A stretch of DNA of 64,000 nt from Ancistrus triradiatus (GCA_025084515.1 JAJAGP010000882.1:124001-188000); one strand, 5' to 3'; shown: positions 12,101-27,000, counted from the first letter of the stretch. A program made the numbers and translations. Notes: a model not told the origin generated them from the letters alone.

Positions 12101-15100
12101 CCTCTGCTAATCCTAGAGGGTCACATACTTTTGCCACTCACTAATAGTAATATTTTCCTCAATAAATAAAATGACCAAGTATAATATTTTTGTCTCATTT
12201 GTTTAACTGGGTTCTCTTTATCTACTTTTAGGACTTGTGTGAAAATCTGATGATGTTTTAGGTCATATTTATGCAGAAATATAAAAAATCCTAAAGGGTT
12301 CACAAACTTTCAAGCACCACTGTACATTCTTGCTTTCTACATGCCTGTCTTCTCTGTCTGTTTTCTTCAGTGTTTGTCCATCTTATCTTTTACCCATGTG
12401 TCTGTTTACAGTATCTGTCTGTCTTATTTCACTGTCTGTTTTTTTGTATGTGGCTCTGAATCTGTAATATAACAGAGATCATGATGCTGTGATTGTTCTT
12501 TCATCACCAGGACCCTGTTCCCATGAATGTGCTTCCCACGAAAGGTCCTGCTGGTGGGGGGACGGTTATCATCATCTCTGGGCGGTATCTGGACACGGCC
12601 TCTAAAGACGATGTACGCATCAGTGTGGGAGATGTGCCCTGTAAAGTGTGAGTACTTTTGTTTTTTTCGTGCCTTTTTCTATTGTTCCAGGCTGTTCTAT
12701 AATAATTGTGTACCTTCATGACATTGTACTATAGATTGTTATGTATTTGTGTTTGTGCTGTACGTGCATAACGTGTGGCTGTATTTATGTCCTGCAGGCT
12801 CGACTTCGGACCTCAGATCAAGTGCAAGACGGGCCCATTTCCTGACCATGGGGTTCCCACTGAGCCCCTCAACGTGGAAATGAAATACGGAGTGACCGTT
12901 GTGTCCGTGAAAAAGGCCTTCATATATTCGGAAAACCCCAAGATCCAGAACTTCTATCCTCAATCAAGCTACATGTGGTCAGTCATCTTCTCTGATATGC
13001 AGGACATTTTGTATTTTCTTTTGCAATGCCTCACAAGAGTCAGTGTTAATTGGCTTTGACCAAAAATTGCATGCTTGGTTACATAGAGCTCTGTTTAGAA
13101 TCAGTTTGCTGCCCTGATTTCTGTAGCCGAGTTCTGTATGAGATTTCAGTGGCATGTCAGGAGGAAAACTTGATGATTCTGAATATTATGTTTCTTCTCA
13201 AGGTAACTTCACCTACTAGAACAAAATGTAAGAGTCACTGGAAGATCATAACATACTGTACCACACAGGCCAAAACAACATGCTTTAGAGCAGTGGTTCC
13301 TAAACTGGAAGCTATTGGAGGCGCAGCATGGCAAATTTGAGAAAATCTAGAATAGAACAGAATGCCTTTATTGTCACTATACGTATGTTCAGTTTAAAGG
13401 AGATTAAAGCCACATTTTTCATAGTGCAAACACATACAAAAGATCCTGCAGTGCTAAGCGTGTCCCCCTGCTTAAGCCAGTACATGTCCAGGCCCGTCTG
13501 AAGTTTGCCAGAGAGCATATGGATGGTCCAGAAGAGGATTGGGAGAATATCATGTGGTCAGATGAAACCAAAATAGAACTTTTTGGTAAAAACTCAACTC
13601 GTCGTGTTTGGAGGAAGAAGAATGCTGAGTCGCATCCCAGGAACACCATACCTACTGTGAAGCATGGGGGTGGAAACATCATGCTTTGGGGCTGTTTTTC
13701 GGCAGAGCGGACAGGACGGATGATCCTTGTTAAGGGAAGAATGAACGGGGCCATGTATCGTGAGATTTTAAGCCAAAACCACCTTCCATCAGTGAGAGCA
13801 TTGAAGATGGAACGTGGCTGGGTCTTCCAGCATGACAATGATCCCAAACACACCACTCGGGCAATGAAGGAGTGGCTCCATAAAAAGCATTTCAAGGTCC
13901 TGGAGTGGCCTAGCCAGTCTCCAGACCTCAGCCCCATAGAAAATTTGTGGAGGGAGTTGAATGTCCATTTTGCCCCAAAACATCACTGCTCTAGAGGAGA
14001 TCTGCATGGAGGAATGGGCCAAAATACCAGCTACAGTGTGTGCCAACCTGGTGAAGGCTTACAAGAAATGTTTAACCTCTGTCATTGCCAACATGGGTAT
14101 TGAGGTGAATTTTTGTTATTGACCAAATACTTATTTTCCACCATAATTTACAATTAAATTCTTTTGAAATCCTACAAAGTGATTCCCTGGAATTATTTTT
14201 CCTCATTTTGTCTCTCATAGTTGAAGTGTAGCTATGATGAAAATTACAGACCTCTCTCATCTTTCTAAGTAGGAGAACTTCACAATCAGTGACTGACTAA
14301 ATACTTTTTTGCCCCACTGTATGTGAAGTTTTATGGGAATCCTGTTAAAACAGAAAGAAAATAAATAAAAGTATACTTGTGTGCTTATTTATGTGAATAA
14401 ATCTTGAAAATACAAAGATTTGTTCAAGACAGTAGATATTTTGCCAAGTTGGGTGAAAAAAGTTCATGTTGAACCCTGTTTGGTTTCTTCAGAAATAAGG
14501 TGCAGTTTTGTATGAGTTAGTGTTAAGAAAAATGTAAACCGAATCAATAGCATGTAAGAGACTGTCATCATCACCTATTGAATGCTGTGGTGCTGCCATG
14601 TGACTGGAGCTGAGCTGAGATATTAACATGAAGGCATGAAGAGTGACGAAGCCAAGCCAAGATGTGTTTTTAGAAACTGCTTTGTTAGCAGGTTTCACAA
14701 CTGTGTTGAAGACTTGCACTATTTTCTCAGCAAGTCACCCCAAGGCCACAAAAACCAATTATTATACAGGCCAGAAAGGGCACGGGTTCAAACTTCTCCG
14801 GGTTGCACACGCCTGGGCAGCTCCATAAAACGAGTTGTTACGTTTGTGTGCGCTTGTGTACGTGTTTGAGCATGCCCCTGTGTATGGAAGCCAGGCAGGC
14901 TGCATTACTGTGTGTTTTGTGTTGATTTCAGCGGAGGCCGGACGATCAGAGTAGAGGGGACGGGTTTCAGTCTGGTTCAGAGAGCCGTTATGAAAGTGCT
15001 GCCAGTTGCCGAGTTCAACCAGAAGCCCAGCAATGTCGAGGTGATTTAGATGTGAAACTTGCTTTCCTAAGCTGATTGCCATCTGAATGTATTTTACATG

Positions 15101-17995
15101 CAATAATTGTAGGACATGTTAACACAGTTGTTATTTGACTCAATGAGGCACTGAAAATATTCCTTCATCACTATTCCTTGTGTTCAACAGCCCATATATA
15201 GCAACATTGGCCTATAGGGTGCAGTATTGTTTTTGGACGCTACAGTATTTTATACAGCTGTTTTAATACAAAATATATTTTGCATTAAAAAGATATTGTC
15301 CTGTAGAAGGATCAAGTTGGCATCTTGATGAAGCTGCCAGAGGCTGCTACTGCTCAGCTTTTTGCTAAAACAATGGTATAATGGTGGCCTAAGACTTTTG
15401 CACAGTATTGTACATTGTCCACTGAATATGGCTGTAGTGCTTTTTAAAAAAAACAAACGTTCTGAAAATTACAAGCAAGCAAAGCCACAGTTAACTGCAA
15501 TTAACACGATAATATTGGTTAACACCATTTTAATTTTTTCGTCTTTGGATGGCATTGAAAAATAGGAATAAAGATTTTCTTAAAAATGAAGCTCAGCCTG
15601 ATACTGTTATCCACAGTTTGTGCATGAGCTTCAGACATGGAACGATACTCTCCTGGAATTCCTCTCTCCACCGGTGAACGTTACGTCAGAGGATCCGTCC
15701 TTCAGGATCGTCATCCAGATGGACAACATTGAGGTGAACCTGACGACGTTCGAATATTTCGCAGATCCCACCTTCGACATGTTTGAAAAGAAGCCCATCA
15801 GCGAAAACACCATCATTATCGTCAGTGTAAGTACCACAGCTTAACTGAGCTGACGTAGAATCATCATGTTCTGCAAAAGAACAGGGTGCCCAGAGAGATG
15901 GCACAAATCATGCATTGACATATGAACAGTTGCCTGATGGCCCCCTGGTGCTTCGGAAGGAGGAGGGAGCGTGTCTTCAGAATCCTTCAGTACTAAAGGG
16001 TGACAATTCCCCGTACAGTAACAGTTTCTGTAAATGTCTTCTCTTGTGACACAGGGTCAAGGTCTGGCCAAGGCCATGACTGCTCAGGAGGCTCAGGCGT
16101 TCGTGGGGGACGCGCCGTGCAAGATCACCATGTTGAATAACGAGAACATGTTCCTGAACGCCCCGGAAAAGCAGCCTAAATCCCGATCCAGGCGCCAGCG
16201 CAGAGCCACCAGTTCAGACCTCATGGACCTGGTGGTAAGAGCGAGAATTCCCTTTACCCAGCATGCATTTCCTTCATGCTTTCGCACATGCTCTCTCAGC
16301 AATCTTCTTCTCTTGCGCTCAGGTCAAGTTTGGCCATGGCGAATGGAAGGTGGGCGACGTGTACTACGAAGAGAAGACCGAGCCGCCTCTGCACATCATC
16401 ATCCCAGCCGTCATCCTGCCCATGTTGCTCTTCATCGCCGTGTCTGTGTACTGCTATCGGTAAATGAAGCTGCCAATACCAGCCATGCTCTTCGGGATGC
16501 GCCGGTACCGCTAGTGCAGTCTTTTGCCAGAATAAATCGACTGGTGCCTTACGATGTGTGTATTTGTAGGAGAAAGAGCCAGCAGGCGGAGAGAGAGTAC
16601 GAAAAACTGAGGCACCAGTTGGAGAGTCTGGAGGAGAGTGTGAGGGACCGGTGTAAGAAAGAGTTCACAGGTATGCAGTCACTTACACCTTCACAGATTT
16701 CTGTCTGTTCTTCTCTCACATAGTCCTGCTCTGTTCGGCTTAGAAGCACAGGATGAAGATCATTAAAATGTTCTACTGGTCTCCTTCCATTGCTCAGAGG
16801 TCCAGTTCAGACACTCATGTGCCCATTGTAGTGTTTTGATGGTGGACAGGGGTTAGCATGGTGAGCAGTTTTGCTCGTTCTGCAACCAGGCACCCCCCCG
16901 TACTCAGCAGAGGGCGCTGCACTGTGTGTGGTAACACATTAATCCCGTAACAAGCATTAAACATTTCTGTGACTTTTACCACAGGGGCTGTTCTGTCCAT
17001 TCAGACATTTTCTCAATCGGTGTGAGAGGGTGTGAGAGGGTGTGAGAGGGTGTGAGAGGGTGTGAGAGGGTGTGAGAGGGTGTGAGAGGGTGTGAATGAA
17101 GTAAGGAGGTTCTGAGTGAATCAATGTGCTGCAGCTTTACAGTGAGATAAGATTTTAAGCAAAATCCAGTAACAAAAAAAAGAGTTCAGACCTCAATATA
17201 CCAGAAGATTACTTCAGAAAACTTCAGGACTCTTCCCACAAGGGTTCAGGATGTGTTTAGTACGGGGATGTCAAACGAATTACTGACTTTTGCGTATAGA
17301 AACCATTTTGTTCTGAATTTTTATTTTCGGACATATACAGTACATACTGTATATACTGTTTGTATTTCAGAGACTCAGAAATAATTATATATGGGTATTA
17401 TACGGTTGCTAAAATACCAAATCTTATGGTGGCCTAAGACTTTTGCAAAAGTGTGTGTGAGAGAGATGGATAGATATAGGCGGATGGATGGATAGATAGT
17501 CAATGCTATTTTGTTATTATTAATAGTATTATTCTTTTTGATGATGGGTATTACTGAAAAATGAACAAGCAGGGTCGCCAAGTGCAAGGGGCATAGTCTA
17601 CAAAAGTCTCTAACGTTCTGCTGACTCGATAACAGACTGACAGATGGCACAAAAAGCTTGCATTTACATATGAACAGTCAGCTAATGGCCCCCTGATGCT
17701 TCATACCAAGGGGGGAATGTCCTCAGACTCAAGAAATCCTAATGAAGCTAGTGTTAAATAGAAAAGTAATTTAAAATTACTTTATTATTGTTGTAGTCAG
17801 GGGCATCATCAGACCCACTTTACTGTGGTATGTGCCCCCAAAAATGTGCCCCCCAAAAAAGAATTACCTAGCACTCTTTTGCTGCTGCAAGTGTCAGTTG
17901 AAGAAAAGTTCACCCATGAACATGTCAAAATAAACCAACAACTTACTGTCTCTCTCTTCCTGTCTGTCTCTCTCTCTCTTGCTCTCTCTGTCTGT

Positions 17996-18053
<58 letters not shown>

Positions 18054-21000
18054 TACAGATCTGATGATTGAGATGGAAGACCATACCAGTGATATGAGTG
18101 AAGCTCGCATTCCCTTCCTGGATTATAAGACCTACACGGATCGGGTCTTCTTCCTTCCATCAAAAGACGGTGCCAACGACGTGATGATCACCGGCAAGCT
18201 GGACATCCCAGAAAACCGCAGGGCCATCGTGGACCAGGCCCTCAACCAGTTCTCTAACCTGCTCAATAGCAAGACCTTCCTCATCAATGTACGTCTTCCT
18301 GTAATTCATTAAACCTGTCTGTGGCTTTGCATCTCAAGGTTTTCTTTCCTTTTCCTGTAGATATGCAGTCCAGGAGAAGCTCTCCCCTTTTAGCTTCAGT
18401 GCATTACAGATAACTTCTCTTTTGAGCATACTGTTTCTGTCCAGTGAAAGAATACACAAGAAGTGAACAACACTTTACTTACAAACTGTTATTTTTTATT
18501 TTCCCCTTTTTAATGGTCTACTGTCTGTCTTGTGTAGTTCATTCGCACTCTAGAGAGCCAGCAGGAGTTCAATGCCAGGAGCAAGGTGTACTTTGCCTCA
18601 TTGCTGACCGTGGCGCTGCACGGGAAGCTGGAGTATTACACTGAGATCATGAGGATCCTGCTGCTCGAGCTGATGGAGGAACATGTGCACAACAAAAATC
18701 CCAAACTGATGCTCCGCAGGTGAGATGCGGCACTCGGACGCACTGGACCAGAACCGATTGAACCAGCAGGACTTAACTGCAAAATCTGTAGTGCAAAACC
18801 AAAGCGGGTGCAGCTCAGATATACATACAGCAGTCTGCCAGAGATAAAACCACCACGGTGTGGGTTATATTTGTAAATCGACTGCAGCTGCTGCTAGGGT
18901 TGTGCTACTCCAGTCATGTCTGGTCTAGAGTTGAACCAGTGTCGGAGTGTTTGTCCAGCTCCTGTCATGGATATAGCCATTGATGCTGACATGGTGTTAA
19001 TAAATAAATACATAACTGAATAAATACCTAGAGGCAGATTAAAGTAGCTAGTCCTCCTACTGACATGTTTTGGGAAGGCAAAGGAAACCCACTCACAGAC
19101 AGTAACCAGAGCCAAGGAGGGAAGCCAAGACCTTGGAAATGTGAAGCTCAAAAATGTTCTGGGCTGCAGTCTAGTTTGTGTTTTTAGAGAAATAAGGGAG
19201 CCCCATTCCTAAAGTATGTGTTTGTAGTAATACTTTCTGGAGTGATATAAAAGCTCTTGGGGAAAGTCTGTGTAAATATGGCTTAAAGATGGCACTGATA
19301 TGCAATACCATAATTATTTTATTATTAATCACTAAATCTCCCGTTTAGTCTTACCAAAGGCTTATTCATTGGGTTTTCTGAGACTTGGTTCTCCCAAGGT
19401 TTCGTCCTTATAACATTTGGGGAGTTTTTCCTTTGCAACTATGCCCTAGGCTTGTTGGGGTTTGGGACCCTCGGTTATAAGACAATGCTCTGTTGTTAAT
19501 TTAAAAAAAAAAAGCACTGTAGAATTTGATTTGACTTTACGGGTGAATGCTGGAAATGCAGACAGACAGATAGATCTGCTGTACAGATGATCAGACAGAA
19601 ATAGCTGATTAGATACACAGATACACAGCATACAAGCCTGCTCAGTGTAAATAGGATAGACTGGGTTCACCACAGTGGTGAAATAGTGGAATATTAGACT
19701 TCTGCTCTCAGCTAGACAAAAATAATAAATGTTATAGTCTTAGTGATACTGCTTCTGTTTATGGGACCCCTCTGAAATGCTAAAATAAATGATATATAGC
19801 ACCTTTCATAGTTCAGTGCTTTACAGCACAGGAAAAGGGCATACATGGAGGAAACCAAAATAAAACCGTGAAAAGGCAGGAAAAAGAGATGCTTGATAAA
19901 ATGAACGAATGAGTGAATGAATGCACTGCAAATCCGCTCGTCACTGATCGCATGAATATGCCATGTCTGTGTGCTGCCTGTAGATCAGAGACCGTAGTCG
20001 AGAGGATGCTGTGTAACTGGATGTCGATTTGCCTCTACCAGTTCCTCAAGGTAAGCCATCTGTTTTTTTGCAGCTACTCTGAATTCTGCCACTTAGGATC
20101 TCATTTTAAGCCCGGAGCTTTTCTGGTAGGCTGGCGGATGTCTTCCAGTCTCTCAGGAGCTGGTAATCTTTCCCTGGAGTCCACAATAGCCCTAGATTAT
20201 ATACATGATTGTTTTTGCTTTTAGGACTCAGCTGGTGAGCCACTCTACAAGCTTTTTAAAGCTATTAAACATCAAGTAGAAAAAGGACCGGTGGATGCTA
20301 AGCTGAAGAAGGCCAAGTACACTCTGAATGATACGGGGCTGCTGGGAGATGACGTCGAGTACTGCGTCTTGGTGAGTCACTCCATTACCACCTTTGCAGG
20401 ACTTTTTTTCTTACATTCAGAACGTTTTAATTCTTGACCCATTTGTTTTGAGTCGAGCCGTCCTGGAGCGTCCATATTATCGTGGAATTCAAACAATGCA
20501 TATGGATGAGAAGCTGTCAGACAGAGGATGATGTTTGCTTGTTAGCATTGTTCTGTGGATGTGTACTGTGCATACTGTTGCAGGAGGTTTGTAATCAAGT
20601 GCTCCTTGGATTATATGGTTCGGTTAACGATACAGTGGGACCTCGGTTCTCGAATACTGCGTAACTCGACGAATTCGGTTCTCGACCCATTTTGAGTAGA
20701 AACATTTTTCTCGCTTCTCGTCGTTTGCTCGGGACTCGCTTAAACTTGTGTGAGTTGAGTCGTGACTTTTCAGCCGAAATTCGAATCATGATTCAGTACA
20801 CAGTGATTCAGATTCACAGTAGCCCTTGCTCAGTGAAGATCTCCGCTGTTTATTATGTGTTTCTTTATTTGTACATCTACAGTACTGTAGGCTTAGTGCA
20901 AATCATTCCCCATGGGTCTTAAAAAGGTTAATTATTAAAGAAACACAGGCTGCGGTTAACTTAGCAGCTATGCTAGCACCTGGAGTTCACCAATAGAGTA

Positions 21001-24000
21001 AGTGTTTTGCTTGTACTTTTTACTTTCAGTCCATTACTCACCAAAATTCCATGAGATTTTTCAACACTTTATTACAAAATAAGCTTTGTGTTAATGATTT
21101 TGGCCAACCATTACTATTATACAGTATAGACGTCTTTACCAAACACTCGTTAAACTCATCAGTTCATGATACATTTAACTTATGATGGATTTGTTGAACG
21201 TATCCCCATCATAAATCAGGGAGCTCCTGTACAATACAACTCCATTAATGCATATAATGCTTATACAGGATGGATTCATTCAATTTACATTATTCCTTAT
21301 GGGAAACATATTTGCTCGGTACTTGTCTGAGAACCGAGGGACCACTGTACATCCAAACTCCTTGGTTTACGATAAATTCAACTTGCAGTTGGATTATCGA
21401 AACGAAACCCCATTGTAAACCGGGGCACACCTGTACCTGAATTGCTGTTGTTTTTGTGATCACAATGCAGTCTTAACTAATACCACAAACAATTGTGCTT
21501 TTCCTGGCTTTAATTTACAGTCCAGGATGGAAAAAGTCCAGGTTAGAAGCCTTACTCACCCTGACACAAACATACACTAACTCGTACTGGGACACCCATA
21601 CACTTTTTGTAGCATACTGTGTTTGAGCAGGTTAGGGAATTGTTTACTGTTATGTAGCAGCAACTCATGGACCTACTTCTTGGTGGAAGGTATTGTCAGT
21701 TTTAAAGCCTTTTCAGTATGAAATTCAGGGCTTCTTTAATTTATTTTGAAAAACTGTTTGTATGAAGGTATAGAACACCCAGGGTTATGTGCATCACGAA
21801 TAATTTCCCGGCTGTGATGATCTATGGCACTCTCCTTTTACTTTTATTTTCTGCGTGCTTACTGAGAGGTTGGAGTATCTTTATTCTGATTGTATAACTG
21901 CCTGTTGCTCGATCTTCAGACTCTGCAGGTGCTGGTCCACGGTGAGGGTCCTGATGTTACACCAGTCAAGGTGTTGAACTGTGACACCATCTCTCAGGTG
22001 AAAGAGAAAATCATCGAGCAGGTTTACCGCAACCTTCCCTACTCTCAGAGACCCACTGTGGAAAGTGTGGCTTTGGGTAAGGTTTTCAGTTAAAATAACA
22101 CAAATTACGTATCGCTCATAAAGTAAAACACAGCTGCATGGTATGTGACAGCCTTTTTGTTCTGCTGAGTGTGGTATGGGGTTTCTCTTTCACAGAATGG
22201 CGTCCTGGCTCAACAGGGCAAATTTTGTCTGACATGGATCTAACATCGCAGAGGGAGGGCAGGTGGAAACGTCTCAACACTTTGGCCCATTACAATGTGA
22301 GTGCTCGGGGGTGCCGTCATAGTGGGTTGAGAGGGGCATTAGGTGGACGAAATAGACCCTAGGGAGCAAAAGCTGTCCTCAAGAGCAATAATTGCCTGGC
22401 TATTTGGGTTCAGTGTATTATCCTTGTCACGGATTCAAAGCAATTATACACATTTAGCATTACATTTACTAACCCTGGAGAAAAAATATGGAATTACCCC
22501 ACTTAGTGGATGTTCACCCAGCTATTTACTTCATAGCCAAGAAATAAATTATAGATATGACACCAAGCTATTTGCCTAATACTGGAACGTTCTGGCTTTA
22601 TGAAGCATACCTCAAACAAATTAAATCATTTTAATGAAAGGCATATTTTTTTTCACAAAAATGGAATCACTCATTGTTAAGGGAAAAAAAAAGTGAAATC
22701 ACCTGGTTTGCATTTCTAAAACACACACCCGCAAAAGTCTATAAATGAGTCTTCAGTTAAACATGAGTTCTTGGAGACGATAACAAGCTTTTGGAGTTGA
22801 CAAAAACTTGGCCCCAACAAGACATTGTCAGTCTAACATGGAGTGTGGCAACAGATGTTTATTACTCTCAGACATCTGTGTATAAAATTTGGTGCAAATG
22901 CAACTAATATTGGAAGATTATAAAAGGAAAGCAAACAGGTTCTGACATGCCAATATGGAAAATGCACAACAAAACAAATGGAAAATCGAATGGATGGAAA
23001 TGGGAGTCAGTGGTTGTGACAGAACTAAGAAATGGACTGAATGAATTGGGATTTACATATAGAAAAGATCAACTAAAACCAGCACTAACACCTAAACAGA
23101 AGAAAACAAGCTTACAGTGGGCTAAAGAGAAGCAATCATGGATGATCAGATAAGTGATATTTAGTGGTGAATCAGGAATCTGTGTTGGCCAAAGAGATGA
23201 TGCTGTCCTTTGTCTGATGCTGTTCTAATGAACTCTATAAAGATGACTGGCTGAAGAACACAATCAGATTTCCAAGCTCATTTATGATTTGGGGAAACAT
23301 ATCAGCTGAGAAGGCATCAGGGGCGATCATAAACCTTACCTCAACAGTCAATGCACAGGTGTAGAGTTAAATGTTGGACTGTTGAAGTCATGTTTCAGGA
23401 TAAAGCATCTTGCCGCAGAGCAAACAGTGTTAAAGCTGTTCTTCAGGATGGGCAGATCAACTCCATGACATGGCCAGGAAACAGTCCAGATCCCAGTACA
23501 ATTGGAAATAAATAAAAAAATTGGCTGTCCATCCTGAAATGCTGATCTGTCAACTGATAGTCAAGGAGTTGGAACCAGCTTAGAATTGTTTTTAGTTAGT
23601 GAAGTCCATGCTTCAAAGAATTCAGGCCTTCATTAAAGCCAAAGTAAGCAATGCAATTGGTGAATTTTGAAGATTCCATAACTCCTTTCCCTCAACATTG
23701 AGTGATTCCATAATGTCTGTCCTCCATTTGCTTCGAAAACACATGCCATTAATTAAAATGATTTGGTTGTTTGGGCTATTCCTCACAAAGCCAGCATGTT
23801 CAGCTATGAAACAAAAATGGTTTGGTTTAATATCTGTGATATGTTTATTTGCTGTCCCTCAGATTAGTACTTGCCTTGCAGTCATTAATATACACAATAT
23901 AAAATTATTTTCAAGCTTTGGAAATATTGCCTGACGCTCTCGGCACATTTAGCATGTGGCGCAAATTGCGCATCAGATTAGCACTTGCTCCTCAATCATA

Positions 24001-27000
24001 TGAAATTGTACACAAACACACAGTCTCCGTTTCAGAATGACTTTGTGTTGCTAATCACTGTGCGGTAGTGAATACGTGTAATTGACGTCACACTTACGAG
24101 ATTTTTCAGTTCGACCGGTTTCTGTTTCCCTTGTCTGACTGTACGTCCTGATAGTCATGTTTCGGTGCATGTTGTTTTTCCTATAGGTGAGAGACAATGC
24201 CACTTTAGTCCTGTCCAGAGTTCTGCACACTCAGCAGTCTTTCGACCAGCACCAAGACAGCCATGAAGAAAGTGGGTTTGCATGTTTTATCCCCTGTGGT
24301 GCTGATAACCCAACATTATTAGACTCTTAATGTATGTTATATGGTGTATAATAATCATAAACTTAATAATAAAGAGAGCCATTTTCATTTTCAGCCAAAT
24401 ATAATTGTTAATATATATTAACGGACGTGGATTGCAGTGTCTTTGAACAGTGCTTCCCTATACATTTACAGCATTTAGCAGATTCCCTTATCCAGAGTGA
24501 CTTACAATTGGTACAGTCTTACAATCTAAGCAGTTGTGGGTTAAGGGCCTTGCTCAAGGACCCAACAGTGACAGCTTGGCAGAGGTGGGATTTGAACCCT
24601 GGACCTTCTGGTCCTTAGTTCAGTACCTTACCCGCTAGGCTTCCACAGTCCTTTACTCATCTCTCTGTGCTTGCATTCCATTTACTTATGTACAATACAA
24701 GTTTATAGAAGTTAAATCTACTAAGTCTTTATACTAAATGCCAAGTTCAAATGTAATTGTTGCCTTCATAAGCAGCCATGTATTGATCATGGAGAGGTGA
24801 GTGCTTTGTGTGTGTAGTTGGTATGTATGAATCACCAGATAGACGTGTTTGACACGTAAAACCCATAATCCACATCTGCTGCTTTGTTTTTAGGGAGCGC
24901 TCTGCTGGAGGATGATAAAGTGTACCATCTGGTGAGGCCAGCTGATGAGCTGGATGAAGTGTCCAAGTCTAAAAGGGGCAGCATGAAAGAAAAAGCTCCT
25001 GTTAAGAACATCACTGAGATCTACCTGACCAGGCTGTTCTCCATGAAGGTAAACCGAGTACAGATCAAGTGTAGGGCTATTACTCTGTGGCTGCCGTTAT
25101 AGTTTATTATATTATAGCTTATGGGAATTCGTACCTCATTCCAGCATGTTATTACTTAATTAACACTTAGATGATTTGTATTCCTACACAAACTGGCCAC
25201 TTTATGACATACATCGTGCTAGGACTGAGTTGGACCACGTTTTGTCTTCAGAACTGCCAAAATTCTTCATTTCATAGACTCAGCAAGTTGCTGGAAACAT
25301 TCCTCAAGAGATTTTGGTCCATACTGATGTGATCGCATCACATCTGCAGATTTTTTGCTGAACATCTGTTTCATATCTCCCGTTCCACCACATCCCAAAG
25401 GTGCTCTGTTGGACTGAGATCTGGTGACTGTGGAGGCCGTTTGAGTACAGAGAACTCACTCATGTTCAAGAAACCAGCTTGAGATGATCTGAGTATTGTG
25501 CTGGAAGTAGCCTTCAGAACATTGTGGTCAAAAAGGGGACAGTAACAATACTCAGGTCGGCTGTGGCGTTTAAACAATGTTCAGTTGTTATCAGTGGGTC
25601 CAAAGTGTGCCAAGAAAACACCTCCCACGCCATAACACCACCAGCAGCCTGAGCTGCTGAGAAAAGGCAGGGTGGAGTCTTCTGCTTCTGTAGCCCATAG
25701 GCCTCAAGGTTTGACGTGTTGTATATCGAGATGCTCTTCTGCACACCTCAGTTGTATCGAGTGGTTATTTGACTTACTGCTGCCAGCCCGAACCAGTCTG
25801 CATTCTGCTCTGAATAAACCAGGCATTTTCACCCAGAAAGCTGCCCTCACTGGATTTTCTTTTTTGGACTGTTCTCTGTAAACCCTAGAGATGGCGCTGT
25901 GTGCGAAAATCCCAGTAGATCAGCAGTTTCTGAAAAACTCAGACCATCCCGTCTAGCGCCAACAACCGTGCCATGTTGAAAGTCACTTAAATCACCTTTC
26001 TTCCCCATTCTGATTCTGGATTTGAAGCTCAGCAGGTTGTCTTCACCGTGTCTGCATTGAGTACCACAGATGTACCTAATAAAGTATCTTAAAATGTTGT
26101 CAGCGTAATATTAACACAAACAGCAGTTTCCTTCCGATTTATGGCTGAATAATATAAGTTCAGGTTAATCACTGGTTTCCAGTCATCATAGTGTGAGCTA
26201 TTGGTTTTGTACTGCAGATTAGTGTCATAACTCCATATGTTGTAACATAAAACGTGATGAAGAAAGATCGGACGTTTTTAGTAACGCACCCTTTTGTGCG
26301 CTACAGGGCACGCTGCAGCAGTTCGTGGACGATTTCTTCCGCAGCGTGCTGTGTTCAGGAGCCGCGGTTCCTCCGGCTGTTAAGTACTTCTTCGACTTCC
26401 TGGACGAGCAGGCTCGCAAACATGACAACGTGGACGAGGAGACCATCCACATATGGAAAACCAACAGGTACAACAGCATTCAGAGTGACATGAATATGGT
26501 CTCATTGCATAAAGTACTGTGCAAAAGTCTTAGGCCAACATTAGATTAGATATAACATTGTTTTAGGAACAATATAATGTTTTTATTTCTCAGTCTCTTC
26601 ACTAGAATGCAGTCAGAGAATACAGGACGTGTGTATGCAGTATTAAACAACTGAAAGAAAAAATAGGAAAAAAGCTGTAGACTCCAGTATTTAGTGACCT
26701 GTCCTTAGACTTAGACAGTGGGATGCCAGGTGGACCCTTTTACAGTCTAAAGAAGCTTGGCCAGCAGTGGTTCTCCACTTTTTCATAAGGGGAACAGGTG
26801 AAAAGGCTAAGATGTGCTAAAGCTCACAGATTTGAATGAAGATCAGTGGAGGATTATGGAGTGACGGATCTAAGTTTAAAATTTTGGGACCAATCGTCAA
26901 CGTTATATATGCTAGGTTATACCATTGCTAAAACAACAAATCTAATGGTGGCCTAAGACTTTTGCACAGGACAGTACGTTTTTAGAGTGAATGTTTAATT

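Noticed and set aside
13519..14103. 194-residue transposase as a domesticated host gene
   Set aside because: The left terminal repeat is lost, the C-terminus is frameshifted, and there is no sign of splicing or selection; it is an ordinary dead Tc1.
17809..18084. Open frame of alternating R/E and L/S runs
   Set aside because: Direct translation of the CT microsatellite; no gene signal.
24427..24618. Frame resembling the one at 33042-33392
   Set aside because: Similarity (QSDLQLVQSYN) is due to both being the same SINE, not to a gene family.
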